Source: Citrobacter sp. Marseille-Q6884
Lineage (GTDB): Bacteria; Pseudomonadota; Gammaproteobacteria; Enterobacterales; Enterobacteriaceae
DNA: 64,000 nt
Direction: 5' to 3'
Assembly: GCF_945906775.1 (NCBI RefSeq)
Contig: NZ_CAMDRE010000002.1
Location: 1,054,001-1,118,000 of the forward strand
In this document: one piece after another, positions 53,261 to 62,406 of the stretch
Numbering within the stretch: the first letter of the stretch is position 1
Layout: every line of letters starts with the position of its first letter
Position numbers and translations under genes: made by a program
Notes under the pieces: model-generated
What the model was told of the DNA's origin: nothing
The model's input: the letters and a program-made list of their open reading frames with translations, nothing else
The model's database searches: none

Positions 53261-54453
53261 CAGATTTCCCCTCGCGCTTTCAGAATATCGTGTACGGTGA
53301 AAATGTCTTTGTCGCCGCGACCGGAGAGATTGACCACCAGTAACTGCTCTTTTTCCGGATCTTCACGCATCATTTTCAACGCGTGCGCCAGGGCATGAGA
53401 TGACTCCAGCGCCGGGATAATTCCCTCATGGAGACAGAGTGTTTTAAAGGCTTCCAGCGCTTCATCATCGGTGATTGAGACATAGTCCGCGCGGCCAATA
53501 CTGTTCAGGTAAGCATGCTGCGGCCCGACTGACGGGAAATCCAGCCCTGCAGAAACGGAATACGATTCTTCAATCTGCCCCTCTGCGGTTTGCATCATGG
53601 GGGATTTCATGCCGAAGTAAATGCCGACGCGACCATGCTTCAACGGCGCGCCGTGTTCACCGGATTCAATGCCGTGGCCTCCCGGCTCAACACCAATCAG
53701 TCCGACGCTGGTGTCGTTAATAAAATCAGCAAACATACCGATCGCGTTAGAACCTCCACCGACGCAGGCGATAACGGCATCCGGCAGGCGACCCTCTTTT
53801 TCCAGGATCTGCGCTTTAGTTTCTTCGCCGATCATACGCTGGAATTCGCGCACAATGGTGGGGTATGGATGCGGGCCGGCCGCCGTACCGAGCATATAGT
53901 GCGCGGTATCGTAGCTGCCAGACCAGTCACGCAGCGCTTCGTTGCAGGCATCTTTCAGCGTGGCGGAGCCGCTGTGTACCGGGATCACTTCGGCTCCCAT
54001 CAGACGCATACGGAAAACGTTGGGTGACTGGCGTTCAACGTCTTTTGCACCCATATAAATGCGGCACTTCAGACCCAGCAGGGCGCTGGCAAGCGCTGAC
54101 GCAACGCCGTGCTGTCCTGCACCGGTTTCAGCGATGATTTCTGTTTTCCCCATGCGTTTTGCCAGTAACGCCTGGCCCAGCACCTGGTTGGTTTTGTGCG
54201 CGCCGCCGTGCAGCAGATCTTCACGCTTGAGATACAGCGTGGTGTTGGTGCCAGCAGTAATGTTCTGGCATTTCGTCAGCGCAGTCGGGCGACCCGCATA
54301 GTTTTTCAGCAGATCGGTAAATTGCGCCTGAAACTCGGGATCTTTCTGCGCACTGACGAAGGCTTCTTCCAGTTGACGCAGCGCAGGCATCAGAATCTGT
54401 GGCACATACATGCCGCCAAATTCACCAAAATAGGGGTTGAGTAATGTTGTCAT
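53260..54453 (-). CDS. trpB: Tryptophan synthase beta subunit
   Basis: 397 residues. It is PLP-dependent: the Schiff-base lysine is in the HGGAHKTNQV segment (Lys87), and the phosphate-binding loop is CVGGGSNAIG. It joins indole, channelled from TrpA, with serine to form tryptophan. I chose MTTLLNPYFGEFGG at 54453 after AAGGACATG-type context; 19 codons upstream overlap the trpC end and are rejected. Confidence 0.97.
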   Translation of the reverse strand: MTTLLNPYFGEFGGMYVPQILMPALRQLEEAFVSAQKDPEFQAQFTDLLKNYAGRPTALTKCQNITAGTNTTLYLKREDLLHGGAHKTNQVLGQALLAKRMGKTEIIAETGAGQHGVASALASALLGLKCRIYMGAKDVERQSPNVFRMRLMGAEVIPVHSGSATLKDACNEALRDWSGSYDTAHYMLGTAAGPHPYPTIVREFQRMIGEETKAQILEKEGRLPDAVIACVGGGSNAIGMFADFINDTSVGLIGVEPGGHGIESGEHGAPLKHGRVGIYFGMKSPMMQTAEGQIEESYSVSAGLDFPSVGPQHAYLNSIGRADYVSITDDEALEAFKTLCLHEGIIPALESSHALAHALKMMREDPEKEQLLVVNLSGRGDKDIFTVHDILKARGEI

Positions 54454-54463
54454 GTCCTTTTCC

Positions 54464-55825
54464 TTAATATGCGCGCAGTGTTTGAAAGACCGAAGCCAGA
54501 AGACGTGCATCTTTAATGCCCGGCTGCGACTCTACGCCAGAATTGAAATCGAGACCGGCACAGCCGGTTTTTGCCGCCTCAACGCAGTTATCTGCACCGA
54601 GTCCGCCAGCCAGTAGAACGTTATCCAGCACTTGTCCACCCAAAAGTGACCAGTCAAAACGTTGACCGCTACCGCCCAGGCCGTTGTCGAAAACGTATTT
54701 ATCGATATGTTGATAATCACGAGCCGGCAGCGATTCGCCAACGCTCAACGCTTTCCAGATTTGCACCTGTTCCGGCAACGCAGCACGCAGCGTATCGACA
54801 TAGTGCTGATCTTCGCTACCGTGAAGTTGCACCGCCGTCAGCGCCAGATTTTTAGCCGTGGCGCACACCGCATCGATTGCACTGTCACGAAACACGCCGA
54901 TATACTGTAGCGGAGCGCCAGAGATGACTTCACGAGCTTGTTCAATACTGACGACGCGCGCAGACGTGGGGACAAAGATTAATCCGCCATAGATTGCGCC
55001 AGCTTCGTGTGCCGCTTTTGCATCTTGTGCGCGAGTCAGGCCGCACACTTTATTCTCGCCGAGCAGAACGCGACGTACTGCGGCATGCAGGTCGTCATGG
55101 GACATCAGCGCAGAGCCAATCAAAAAGCCATTGGCGAAGTGGCTAAGTTCACGGACCTGACCGTAGGTATTGATCCCGGATTCACTGATAACGGTCACGC
55201 CATGGCCCAGTCGCGGCGCCAGCTGGCGAGTGCGGTTCAGATCAATCGACAAGTCACGCAAATCACGGTTGTTGATGCCAACGACTTTTGCGCCAAGCGC
55301 GATCGCGCGTTCCAATTCCTCTTCGTTACTGACCTCGGTCAGTACGCCCATTTTCAGGCTATGCGCAACGGCAGAGAGCTGGCGATATTGTTCATCGTCT
55401 AATACCGACAGCATTAACAAACAGGCGTCGGCCTGGTAATAACGCGCCAGGTAAATCTGGTAAGGATCGATAATAAAGTCCTTACACAGAATCGGCTGTG
55501 GCGCGATGCGGCTCACGATAGGCAGGAAATCAAAGCTGCCCTGAAAATATTTTTCGTCGGTGAGCACGGAAATCGCGGAAGCATAATGTTTATAGACCCC
55601 TGCAATGTGCGCCGGATCGAAGTCATCGCGGATCACCCCTTTTGACGGGGAGGCTTTTTTACACTCCAGGATAAACGCGGTACGCGCACCCTGCAGGGCA
55701 TCGTAGAAATGACGCGTGCTTGGCTGAACGTCATTCTGAAAGCTGGCCAGCGGTTGTTGCTGCTTGCGGGCTTCTACCCAAATCGCCTTGTCTGCGACAA
55801 TTTTCGCTAAAACGGTTTGCATCAT
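54464..55825 (-). CDS. trpC: Bifunctional IGP synthase / phosphoribosylanthranilate isomerase
   Basis: 453 residues: TrpC domain (about 1-255, with ILECKKASPSKG and the CKDFIIDPYQ segment) fused to TrpF domain (about 256-453, with VCGLTRAQDA and the FDWSLLGGQ segment). The two barrels carry out successive steps from phosphoribosylanthranilate to indole-3-glycerol phosphate. The fusion is normal for enterobacteria. It is directly adjacent to trpD. Confidence 0.97.
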   Translation of the reverse strand: MMQTVLAKIVADKAIWVEARKQQQPLASFQNDVQPSTRHFYDALQGARTAFILECKKASPSKGVIRDDFDPAHIAGVYKHYASAISVLTDEKYFQGSFDFLPIVSRIAPQPILCKDFIIDPYQIYLARYYQADACLLMLSVLDDEQYRQLSAVAHSLKMGVLTEVSNEEELERAIALGAKVVGINNRDLRDLSIDLNRTRQLAPRLGHGVTVISESGINTYGQVRELSHFANGFLIGSALMSHDDLHAAVRRVLLGENKVCGLTRAQDAKAAHEAGAIYGGLIFVPTSARVVSIEQAREVISGAPLQYIGVFRDSAIDAVCATAKNLALTAVQLHGSEDQHYVDTLRAALPEQVQIWKALSVGESLPARDYQHIDKYVFDNGLGGSGQRFDWSLLGGQVLDNVLLAGGLGADNCVEAAKTGCAGLDFNSGVESQPGIKDARLLASVFQTLRAY

Positions 55826-57421
55826 TTACCCTCTTGCTGCCAGTGCAGTGACACGGTCATAGGCCGCACCGCTGCGCAGTACATTAATCACAGTTTGCGC
55901 ATTGGCTTTTAAATCTTCTTCACCGTGCAGACGCATTAACATGGCGACATTCGCGGCCACAGCAGCCTCGTGAGCGGCTTCACCTTTACCTTGTAGCAAG
56001 CGGCTGAGAATGTCACGGTTTTCTTCTGGCGTGCCGCCCGCCAGCTGTTCCTGGTGGTATGGCGTCAGGCCAAAGTCTTCTGCCGTCAACTGATAGCTCT
56101 TGATTTCACCGTCATGCAGCTCTGCCACAATGGTGGGCGCATGCAGCGAAACTTCATCCATTCCACCGCTGTGTACGACGGCGGCACGCTGGTACCCCAG
56201 CACGCGTAGCGTCTCGGCAATCGGCAATACCAGTTCCGGGCTGTAGACGCCGATGAGCGCCAACGGCGGATGCGCCGGGTTAATCAGCGGCCCAAGCACG
56301 TTAAACAGGGTGCGGGTTTTTAGCTGCTGGCGAACCGGCATCGCGTGACGAAAACCGGTGTGGTATTTCGGCGCAAACAGGAAGCAAACGCCCAGTTCAT
56401 CAAGCGCCAGTCTGGATTTATCGGCATTCATATCCAGATTGATACCAAAGGCCGCCAACAGATCCGAAGAGCCCGATTTACTGGACACGCTGCGGTTGCC
56501 GTGTTTTGCCACTTTTAACCCACAGGCGGCGGCGACGAATGCGCTGGCCGTGGAAATATTGATACTATTGCTGCCGTCACCACCGGTGCCCACAATATCG
56601 GCGAACAGGTAGTCCGGGCGCGGGAACGGCGCGGCATTTTCCAGTAAAGCGGTAGCGGCACCGGCAATCTCATTCGGATGCTCGCCACGCACTTTCATAC
56701 TCACCAGCGCGGCGGCCAGTTGTTCCGGCTTCAGTTCACCGCGTACCACCGCGGAGAACAACTGGTGACTCTCCTGCTGCGAGAGCGTTTGAGCCTGGTA
56801 CAGTTTCTCCAGAATGGGCTGCAGGGTGTTGGTTTGCTCGAGTTTCTGTTGCGCCCAGGCCAGCGTTTGCTCCAGTAAACGCGCGCCCTGGGTGGTGAGA
56901 ATTGACTCAGGGTGGAACTGGAAACCGCACACGCGGTCGGTGTCATGACGTACCGCCATCACCATGCCGTTAAAGTGGGCGTTAATGGTCAGCCCGGCCG
57001 GGACATTGCTGCCGACCAGTGAATGATAGCGCGCTACCGGCAGCGGATTTGCCAGACCGGCAAACATCGCCTGACCATCGTGTTCAATGCTGGAGGCTTT
57101 GCCGTGCAGGATTTCACCTGCCTGACCCACATAACCGCCATAGGCTTCAACAATCGCCTGGTGTCCAAGACAGATCCCAATGATGGGCAGTTTGCCGCGC
57201 AGACGGGTTAACAATTCCGGCATGCAGCCCGCTTCGCTCGGCGCACCGGGGCCAGGGGAGAGCATCAGTACTGGGTTTTTCATCGTCGCTAAGCGGTCAA
57301 TTAACGTCTGTGCCGGAAGATGATTACGGTAAATGACGACGTTGTGACCGTTAGTCCGCAGCTGATCTGCCAGGTTATAGGTGAAAGAGTCGATGTTATC
57401 GAGCAGCAGAATGTCAGCCAT
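55826..57421 (-). CDS. trpD: Bifunctional anthranilate synthase glutaminase / phosphoribosyltransferase
   Basis: 531 residues: an N-terminal class I glutamine amidotransferase (TrpG; MLSPGPGAPSEAGC, nucleophile Cys in GICLGHQA, His-Glu in FHPESILT) fused to the TrpD transferase (GTGGDGSNSINIST, phosphoribosyl loop). It supplies ammonia to TrpE and then adds the phosphoribosyl group to anthranilate. Start and trpE stop overlap by one base. E. coli has an internal promoter in trpD; I did not locate one here. Confidence 0.97.
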   Translation of the reverse strand: MADILLLDNIDSFTYNLADQLRTNGHNVVIYRNHLPAQTLIDRLATMKNPVLMLSPGPGAPSEAGCMPELLTRLRGKLPIIGICLGHQAIVEAYGGYVGQAGEILHGKASSIEHDGQAMFAGLANPLPVARYHSLVGSNVPAGLTINAHFNGMVMAVRHDTDRVCGFQFHPESILTTQGARLLEQTLAWAQQKLEQTNTLQPILEKLYQAQTLSQQESHQLFSAVVRGELKPEQLAAALVSMKVRGEHPNEIAGAATALLENAAPFPRPDYLFADIVGTGGDGSNSINISTASAFVAAACGLKVAKHGNRSVSSKSGSSDLLAAFGINLDMNADKSRLALDELGVCFLFAPKYHTGFRHAMPVRQQLKTRTLFNVLGPLINPAHPPLALIGVYSPELVLPIAETLRVLGYQRAAVVHSGGMDEVSLHAPTIVAELHDGEIKSYQLTAEDFGLTPYHQEQLAGGTPEENRDILSRLLQGKGEAAHEAAVAANVAMLMRLHGEEDLKANAQTVINVLRSGAAYDRVTALAARG

Positions 57422-58983
57422 TAGAAAGTCTCCTGTGCATGGTGCGCGGTAGCGATAGCACGCAGAACCGCACGTGCTTTATTACGGGTTTCATCGGCTT
57501 CAGACTGCGGAACAGAATCCAGCACAATCCCGGCACCAGCCTGCACGGTGGCAATACCGTCTTCCACCAGCGCGGAGCGGATCACAATGCAGGTGTCCAG
57601 ATCGCCATGGGCGGTGAAGTAGCCTACTGCGCCGCCATAACTGCCACGGCGACGACCTTCAGCTTCTGCTATAAGCTGCATCGCACGCACTTTTGGCGCA
57701 CCGCTCAGCGTGCCCATGTTCATGCAGGCGCGGTAAGCATGCAGTACGTCCAGATCGTTACGCAGTTCACCCACGACGCGGGAAACCAGGTGCATAACAA
57801 AGGAGTAGCGATCTACTTTGGTCAGGTCAGCAACGTAGCGACTGCCCGGCGTACAGATACGCGCCAGGTCGTTACGTGCCAGGTCAACCAACATCAGATG
57901 CTCAGACAGCTCTTTGTGATCGGTGCGCATTTCCAGTTCGATGCGGCTGTCGAGGTCACGATCCAGTGATCCGTCAGCACGACGACCACGCGGGCGGGTT
58001 CCGGCAATGGGGTAGATTTCAATCTGGCGGCTGGTGGCATCGTATTTCAGCGAACTTTCAGGGGACGCGCCGAACAGCGTGAAATCGTCATCCTGCATGA
58101 AAAACATGTACGGGCTGGGGTTGCTCTTCTTCAGCACGTAATAAGCCGCCAGCGGTGACGGGCAGGGAAGCGAAAAACGACGGGAAGGCACAACCTGAAA
58201 AATTTCACCGGCGCGAATGGCTTTTTGCAACCCACGGACAACGTGACCAAACTCTTCATCGCTCTGATTGCACTCGCAGCGCATATCCGGTACGTCAGTG
58301 ACCGGCAGCGGCGGCGCAGGTTCGGTTAACTGTTGGGTCAGTTGCGCCAGACGCGCGTTCAGACGCTGTTTTTCGTCTGCGCTGGGCGTAAATACGCTGG
58401 CCTGGATACGGGTACTTTTTTTCTGATGGTCGATGACCATCAGCGTTTCTGCCAGATAAAAGCAGTAGTCAGGACAACGGTTACCCGCTTCAAGCTGGGG
58501 TAAATCCTCAAACCCGGCGACCAAATCGTAGGAGAACAACCCGCCAAAGAACATGGCTTCACGCTCTTGTGCCGGTACGTTGACCAGGTCCTGCAATAAA
58601 CGGAACGCGTCAAACACGGACAGTGAACATAAGCGGGCATCTTCATCCAGCAGCGGGCTGACGGCAGGGAAACGCAGCTGACGGACGTTCGGTTGTTTCT
58701 CGTTCTCAACGCCTGCGGGAAGGACTGCGTCCAGCAGAGGTAGCAATGACGCACCGTTAGCCGATAACGCCTTAATTGTGACGGTGTCACCCAGTGCAGT
58801 AATGCGCAATGCGCTATCAACCAGCAGCAGGCTTTTCAGATCATCTTTGCTGTCGATATCGGCGGACTCCAGCAACAACGTTGCCGGGCGGGCGCCACAA
58901 ACCTGGTGGAACAGCGCTGTCGGATTCTCACGATAGGCGGCATCGCAGGCCAGCAGTTCAAGTGTCGGTTTTTGTGTTTGCAT
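57421..58983 (-). CDS. trpE: Anthranilate synthase component I
   Basis: 520 residues. It forms anthranilate from chorismate with TrpG. The feedback tryptophan site near LLESADIDSKDD (about 36-50) and the catalytic PIAGTRPRGR region are conserved. I chose MQTQKPTLELLACDAAYR at 58983, matching E. coli; four codons upstream are open. It is first gene after the attenuator. Confidence 0.97.
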   Translation of the reverse strand: MQTQKPTLELLACDAAYRENPTALFHQVCGARPATLLLESADIDSKDDLKSLLLVDSALRITALGDTVTIKALSANGASLLPLLDAVLPAGVENEKQPNVRQLRFPAVSPLLDEDARLCSLSVFDAFRLLQDLVNVPAQEREAMFFGGLFSYDLVAGFEDLPQLEAGNRCPDYCFYLAETLMVIDHQKKSTRIQASVFTPSADEKQRLNARLAQLTQQLTEPAPPLPVTDVPDMRCECNQSDEEFGHVVRGLQKAIRAGEIFQVVPSRRFSLPCPSPLAAYYVLKKSNPSPYMFFMQDDDFTLFGASPESSLKYDATSRQIEIYPIAGTRPRGRRADGSLDRDLDSRIELEMRTDHKELSEHLMLVDLARNDLARICTPGSRYVADLTKVDRYSFVMHLVSRVVGELRNDLDVLHAYRACMNMGTLSGAPKVRAMQLIAEAEGRRRGSYGGAVGYFTAHGDLDTCIVIRSALVEDGIATVQAGAGIVLDSVPQSEADETRNKARAVLRAIATAHHAQETF

Positions 58984-59006
58984 CGTTATTCTCATTAATT
59001 TTGTTC

Positions 59007-59033
59007 AAAAAAAAGCCCGCTCATTTGGCGGGC
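59007..59033 (-). terminator. trp attenuator terminator
   Basis: On the minus strand GCCCGC (59028-59033) pairs with GCGGGC (59015-59020) and is followed by eight T residues. It lies between trpL and trpE and is the classic 3:4 hairpin. Confidence 0.95.
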
Positions 59034-59077
59034 CGGGTATCTGGTTGCATATTGCAGACGTAAGACACTGCCCGAAA

Positions 59078-59122
59078 TCAGGAAGTGCGCCACCAACCGT
59101 GCAGTACAAATGTTGCTTTCAT
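59078..59122 (-). CDS. trpL: trp operon leader peptide
   Basis: 14 residues, MKATFVLHGWWRTS, with the tandem Trp codons that sense charged tRNA-Trp. E. coli has [14 protein letters not shown], so two residues differ. Ribosome stalling at the Trp codons favours the antiterminator and opens transcription of trpEDCBA. It is preceded by an AAGGTAT site. Confidence 0.96.
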   Translation of the reverse strand: MKATFVLHGWWRTS

Positions 59123-59149
59123 CTCAGATACCTTCTTCATGTGAACTTG

Positions 59150-59184
59150 CGTACTAGTTAACTAGTTCGGTGGAATAAAGTCAA
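59150..59184 (-). promoter_or_regulatory. trp promoter and TrpR operator
   Basis: On the minus strand the -35 is TTGACT (59179-59184), spacer 17 bp, and the -10 is TTAACT (59156-59161). The operator palindrome CGAACTAGTTAACTAGTACG (59150-59169) covers the -10 as in E. coli, so TrpR blocks polymerase directly. Confidence 0.95.
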
Positions 59185-59257
59185 CACCTGATTTCAGTAA
59201 ATTTGTCGAAACCGCTATGATGGGCGTGATACGACATTTATTGAAACGGGAGCCGCC

Positions 59258-60136
59258 TTGAGCGACACGAATTACGCAGTCATTTACGACCTGCACAGTC
59301 ATACAACGGCGTCCGATGGACGATTGACGCCAGAAGCGTTGGTACACCGTGCGGTAGAGATGCGAGTCGGTACATTGGCGATCACCGATCATGACACCAC
59401 GGCAGGCATTGCGGCGGCAAGAGAAGAAATTTCACGTTCGGGGTTGGCGCTAAACCTGATCTCTGGCGTTGAAATTTCAACGGTCTGGGAAAATCACGAG
59501 ATCCATATTGTGGGTCTGAACATTGATATCGAACACCCATTAATGCGCGAATTTCTGGCAGAACAAACGGAACGTCGTCAGCAGCGTGCCCGGTTGATAG
59601 CTGAACGACTGGACAAAGCGCATATCCCGGGGGCGTGGGAAGGGGCTTTACGTCTGGCTGACGGCGGTGCCGTCACGCGTGGTCATTTTGCGCGCTTTCT
59701 GGTTGAAAGCGGAAAAGCCACCACGATAGCGGATGTCTTTAAAAAATACCTTGCCCGTGGGAAAACCGGTTACGTTCCGCCGCAGTGGTGTACAATAGAA
59801 CAAGCTATTGATGTCATTCATCATTCTGGCGGTAAGGCGGTGCTGGCTCATCCTGGTCGGTACGATCTTAGCGCTAAGTGGCTGAAAAGACTGGTTGCAC
59901 ATTTTGCCGAACATCACGGCGACGCGATGGAAGTGGCGCAGTGTCAGCAGTCTCCCAATGAACGCACCCATCTGGCAACGCTTGCGCGTCAGCATCAGTT
60001 ATGGGCATCACAAGGGTCTGATTTTCATCAGCCGTGCCCGTGGATTGAATTGGGTCGCAAACTCTGGTTGCCCGCAGGCGTTGAAGGCGTCTGGCAGCTT
60101 TGGGAACAGCCCGAGACTACAGAGAGGAAAGTATGA
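59258..60136 (+). CDS. rnm: 5'-3' exoribonuclease Rnm (RNase AM, YciV)
   Basis: 292 residues, PHP phosphoesterase family. Metal-binding motifs appear in order: DLHSHTTASDG, ITDHDT, SGVEIS, LAHPG and GSDFH. It trims the 5' ends of ribosomal RNAs, notably 5S, and degrades short nucleotides. The start is TTG 59258 with GGGAG six bases upstream, as in E. coli. It is divergent from trp and overlaps yciO by ATGA (60133-60136). Confidence 0.94.
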   Translation: MSDTNYAVIYDLHSHTTASDGRLTPEALVHRAVEMRVGTLAITDHDTTAGIAAAREEISRSGLALNLISGVEISTVWENHEIHIVGLNIDIEHPLMREFLAEQTERRQQRARLIAERLDKAHIPGAWEGALRLADGGAVTRGHFARFLVESGKATTIADVFKKYLARGKTGYVPPQWCTIEQAIDVIHHSGGKAVLAHPGRYDLSAKWLKRLVAHFAEHHGDAMEVAQCQQSPNERTHLATLARQHQLWASQGSDFHQPCPWIELGRKLWLPAGVEGVWQLWEQPETTERKV

Positions 60137-60753
60137 GCCAGTTTTTTTATATTCATCCTGATAACCCGCAGCAACGGCTAATCAATCAGGCCGTTGAAAT
60201 TGTGCGTAAAGGTGGGGTGATCGTGTATCCAACCGACTCCGGCTATGCGCTTGGCTGCAAAATTGAAGATAAAGGCGCGATGGAGCGCATTTGTCGTATT
60301 CGTCATCTGCCGGATGGTCACAACTTTACGCTGATGTGCCGCGATCTTTCCGAGCTGTCTACCTATTCCTTCGTCGATAACGTTGCCTTTCGTTTAATTA
60401 AGAACAACACGCCGGGGAACTACACGTTCATCCTGAAAGGGACGAAAGAAGTGCCGCGCCGACTGCTGCAGGAAAAACGGAAAACCATCGGCCTGCGTGT
60501 ACCGTCGAACCCGATTGCGCTGGCGTTGCTGGAGGCACTGGGCGAGCCAATGCTCTCCACCTCGCTGATGCTGCCTGGCAGTGAGTTTACCGAGTCCGAC
60601 CCGGAAGAGATCAAAGATCGTCTGGAGAAGCAGGTTGATTTGATTATCCACGGCGGTTATCTCGGCCAGCAGCCGACTACGGTTATCGATTTGACCGATG
60701 ATTCTCCGGTGGTCTTGCGTGAAGGCGTTGGCGACGTTAAACCTTTCTTATAA
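60133..60753 (+). CDS. yciO: Sua5/YciO/YrdC-family protein YciO
   Basis: 206 residues. It has the Sua5/YrdC fold with the nucleotide-binding KGGVIVYPTDSGYALGC segment. TsaC/YrdC homologues make threonylcarbamoyl-AMP for tRNA modification; YciO has little of that activity in E. coli. I chose ATG 60133, coupled to the rnm stop, and rejected an 11-codon upstream extension. Confidence 0.94.
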   Translation: MSQFFYIHPDNPQQRLINQAVEIVRKGGVIVYPTDSGYALGCKIEDKGAMERICRIRHLPDGHNFTLMCRDLSELSTYSFVDNVAFRLIKNNTPGNYTFILKGTKEVPRRLLQEKRKTIGLRVPSNPIALALLEALGEPMLSTSLMLPGSEFTESDPEEIKDRLEKQVDLIIHGGYLGQQPTTVIDLTDDSPVVLREGVGDVKPFL

Positions 60754-60853
60754 GGGCGCAACTCGTTATACTACGCGGCCTTAAAATGGCGCTGACTGGC
60801 GCCGTTGATTCTCCTGTTCGACGCCTGTGAAGGCGACACCTAAAGGAAGCTCT

Positions 60854-61729
60854 ATGAGCGAAAAGTTACAAAAAGTGCTGGCACGCGCTGGCCACGGTTC
60901 TCGCCGTGAAATTGAATCGATTATTGCAGCAGGTCGCGTGAGCGTTGACGGCAAAATTGCCACGCTCGGCGATCGCGTTGACGTTACGCCGGGTCTGAAA
61001 ATCCGTATCGACGGCCATCTGATTTCGGTAAAAGAATCTGCAGAGCAAATCTGTCGCGTTCTGGCGTATTACAAGCCGGAAGGTGAATTATGTACCCGTA
61101 ACGACCCGGAAGGTCGTCCAACCGTCTTTGACCGCCTGCCAAAACTGCGTGATGCGCGCTGGATTGCTGTGGGGCGTCTGGACGTGAATACCTGTGGTTT
61201 ACTGTTATTCACCACGGATGGCGAACTGGCAAACCGTCTGATGCACCCGAGCCGTGAAGTTGAACGTGAATATGCGGTACGCGTGTTTGGTCAGGTTGAT
61301 GAAGCGAAATTGCGCGATCTGAGCCGCGGTGTTCAACTGGAAGATGGCCCGGCTGCGTTTAAAACGATCAAGTTCAGCGGTGGTGAAGGGATTAACCAGT
61401 GGTATAACGTCACGCTGACAGAAGGGCGCAATCGTGAAGTGCGTCGTTTATGGGAAGCGGTTGGCGTACAGGTTAGTCGCCTGATCCGTGTTCGCTACGG
61501 TGATATCCCGTTGCCGAAAGGCCTGCCACGTGGCGGCTGGACGGAACTTGACCTTGCGCAGACCAACTACCTGCGTGAACTGGTCGGGCTGCAGCCGGAA
61601 ACGACATCGAAAGTGGCTGTTGAGAAAGACAGACGTCGTATGAAAGCGAATCAGATCCGTCGTGCGGTGAAACGTCATGCTCAGGTAGGCGGTAGCCGTC
61701 GTCCTGGCGGCCGTAATAACAACGGTTAA
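60854..61729 (+). CDS. rluB: 23S rRNA pseudouridine(2605) synthase RluB
   Basis: 291 residues. An N-terminal S4 RNA-binding domain (EKLQKVLARAGHGSRRE) precedes the RsuA-type catalytic domain with the Asp in GRLDVNTCGLLLFT and the TEGRNREVRRL motif. A basic C-terminal tail (RRMKANQIRRAVKRH, then GGRNNNG) binds RNA. The start ATG 60854 follows AAGGAAG. In E. coli yciQ lies between yciO and rluB; here only 100 bp separate them. Confidence 0.96.
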   Translation: MSEKLQKVLARAGHGSRREIESIIAAGRVSVDGKIATLGDRVDVTPGLKIRIDGHLISVKESAEQICRVLAYYKPEGELCTRNDPEGRPTVFDRLPKLRDARWIAVGRLDVNTCGLLLFTTDGELANRLMHPSREVEREYAVRVFGQVDEAKLRDLSRGVQLEDGPAAFKTIKFSGGEGINQWYNVTLTEGRNREVRRLWEAVGVQVSRLIRVRYGDIPLPKGLPRGGWTELDLAQTNYLRELVGLQPETTSKVAVEKDRRRMKANQIRRAVKRHAQVGGSRRPGGRNNNG

Positions 61730-61740
61730 TCTTGTTTGCA

Positions 61741-61768
61741 GGCCTGATAAGCGTAACGCTATCAGGCC
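61741..61768. repeat. REP (palindromic unit) element
   Basis: GGCCTGATAAGCGT and ACGCTATCAGGCC form the typical REP palindrome, with a further GCGC-rich half at 61772-61800 (GCGGTGCC with GGCGCC), suggesting a small BIME. It lies between convergent rluB and btuR and may stabilise or end both transcripts. Confidence 0.85.
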
Positions 61769-61815
61769 ATTGCGCGGTGCCTTATGGCGCCGCAGCGCCA
61801 TCTCCCGGCTTTTTA

Positions 61816-62406
61816 TCAGTAATCAATGCCCATCTGCGCTTTCACGCCTGCTTCAAAGGCATGCTTGACCGGACGCAGTTCACTGACCGTATCCGCTAAT
61901 TCCAGAATATCGCGATGACATCCGCGGCCGGTAATAATGACCGTCTGATGCTCCGGGCGGGCGTTTAACGTGTTGATGACTTCTTCGAGTGGCAGATAGT
62001 CATACGCCACCATATACGTCAGTTCATCCAGCACCACCATATCCAGCGCTGCGTCGGCCAGCATCCGCTTTCCATGTTCCCAGACGGCCAGACAGGCTGC
62101 CGTATCTGCTTCACGGTTTTGCGTCTCCCAGGTAAACCCGGTCGCCATTACCTGAAACTCCACACCATGGGGTTCCAGTAGATTTCGCTCGCCATTTGGC
62201 CAGGTGCCTTTAATAAATTGCACTACACCCACTTTTTTACCGTGACCGACGGCGCGTGTCGCTGTGCCGAACGCAGCGGTGGTTTTCCCCTTACCATTAC
62301 CGGTAAAGACGATGATAATGCCACGCTCGTCCTTTGCCGCGGCAACGCGTGCGTCAACCCGGTCTTTTACACGCTGCTGGCGCTGTTGATAGCGTTCTTC
62401 ACTCAT
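61816..62406 (-). CDS. btuR: Cob(I)yrinic acid a,c-diamide adenosyltransferase
   Basis: 196 residues. The P-loop is GNGKGKTTAAFG near the N terminus, and the nucleotide-binding region continues with VVQFIKGTWPNGE. It transfers the adenosyl group of ATP to cobalt of corrinoids, completing adenosylcobalamin. It is also called CobA/CobO. The start overlaps the yciK stop (ATGA, 62403-62406). Confidence 0.96.
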   Translation of the reverse strand: MSEERYQQRQQRVKDRVDARVAAAKDERGIIIVFTGNGKGKTTAAFGTATRAVGHGKKVGVVQFIKGTWPNGERNLLEPHGVEFQVMATGFTWETQNREADTAACLAVWEHGKRMLADAALDMVVLDELTYMVAYDYLPLEEVINTLNARPEHQTVIITGRGCHRDILELADTVSELRPVKHAFEAGVKAQMGIDY

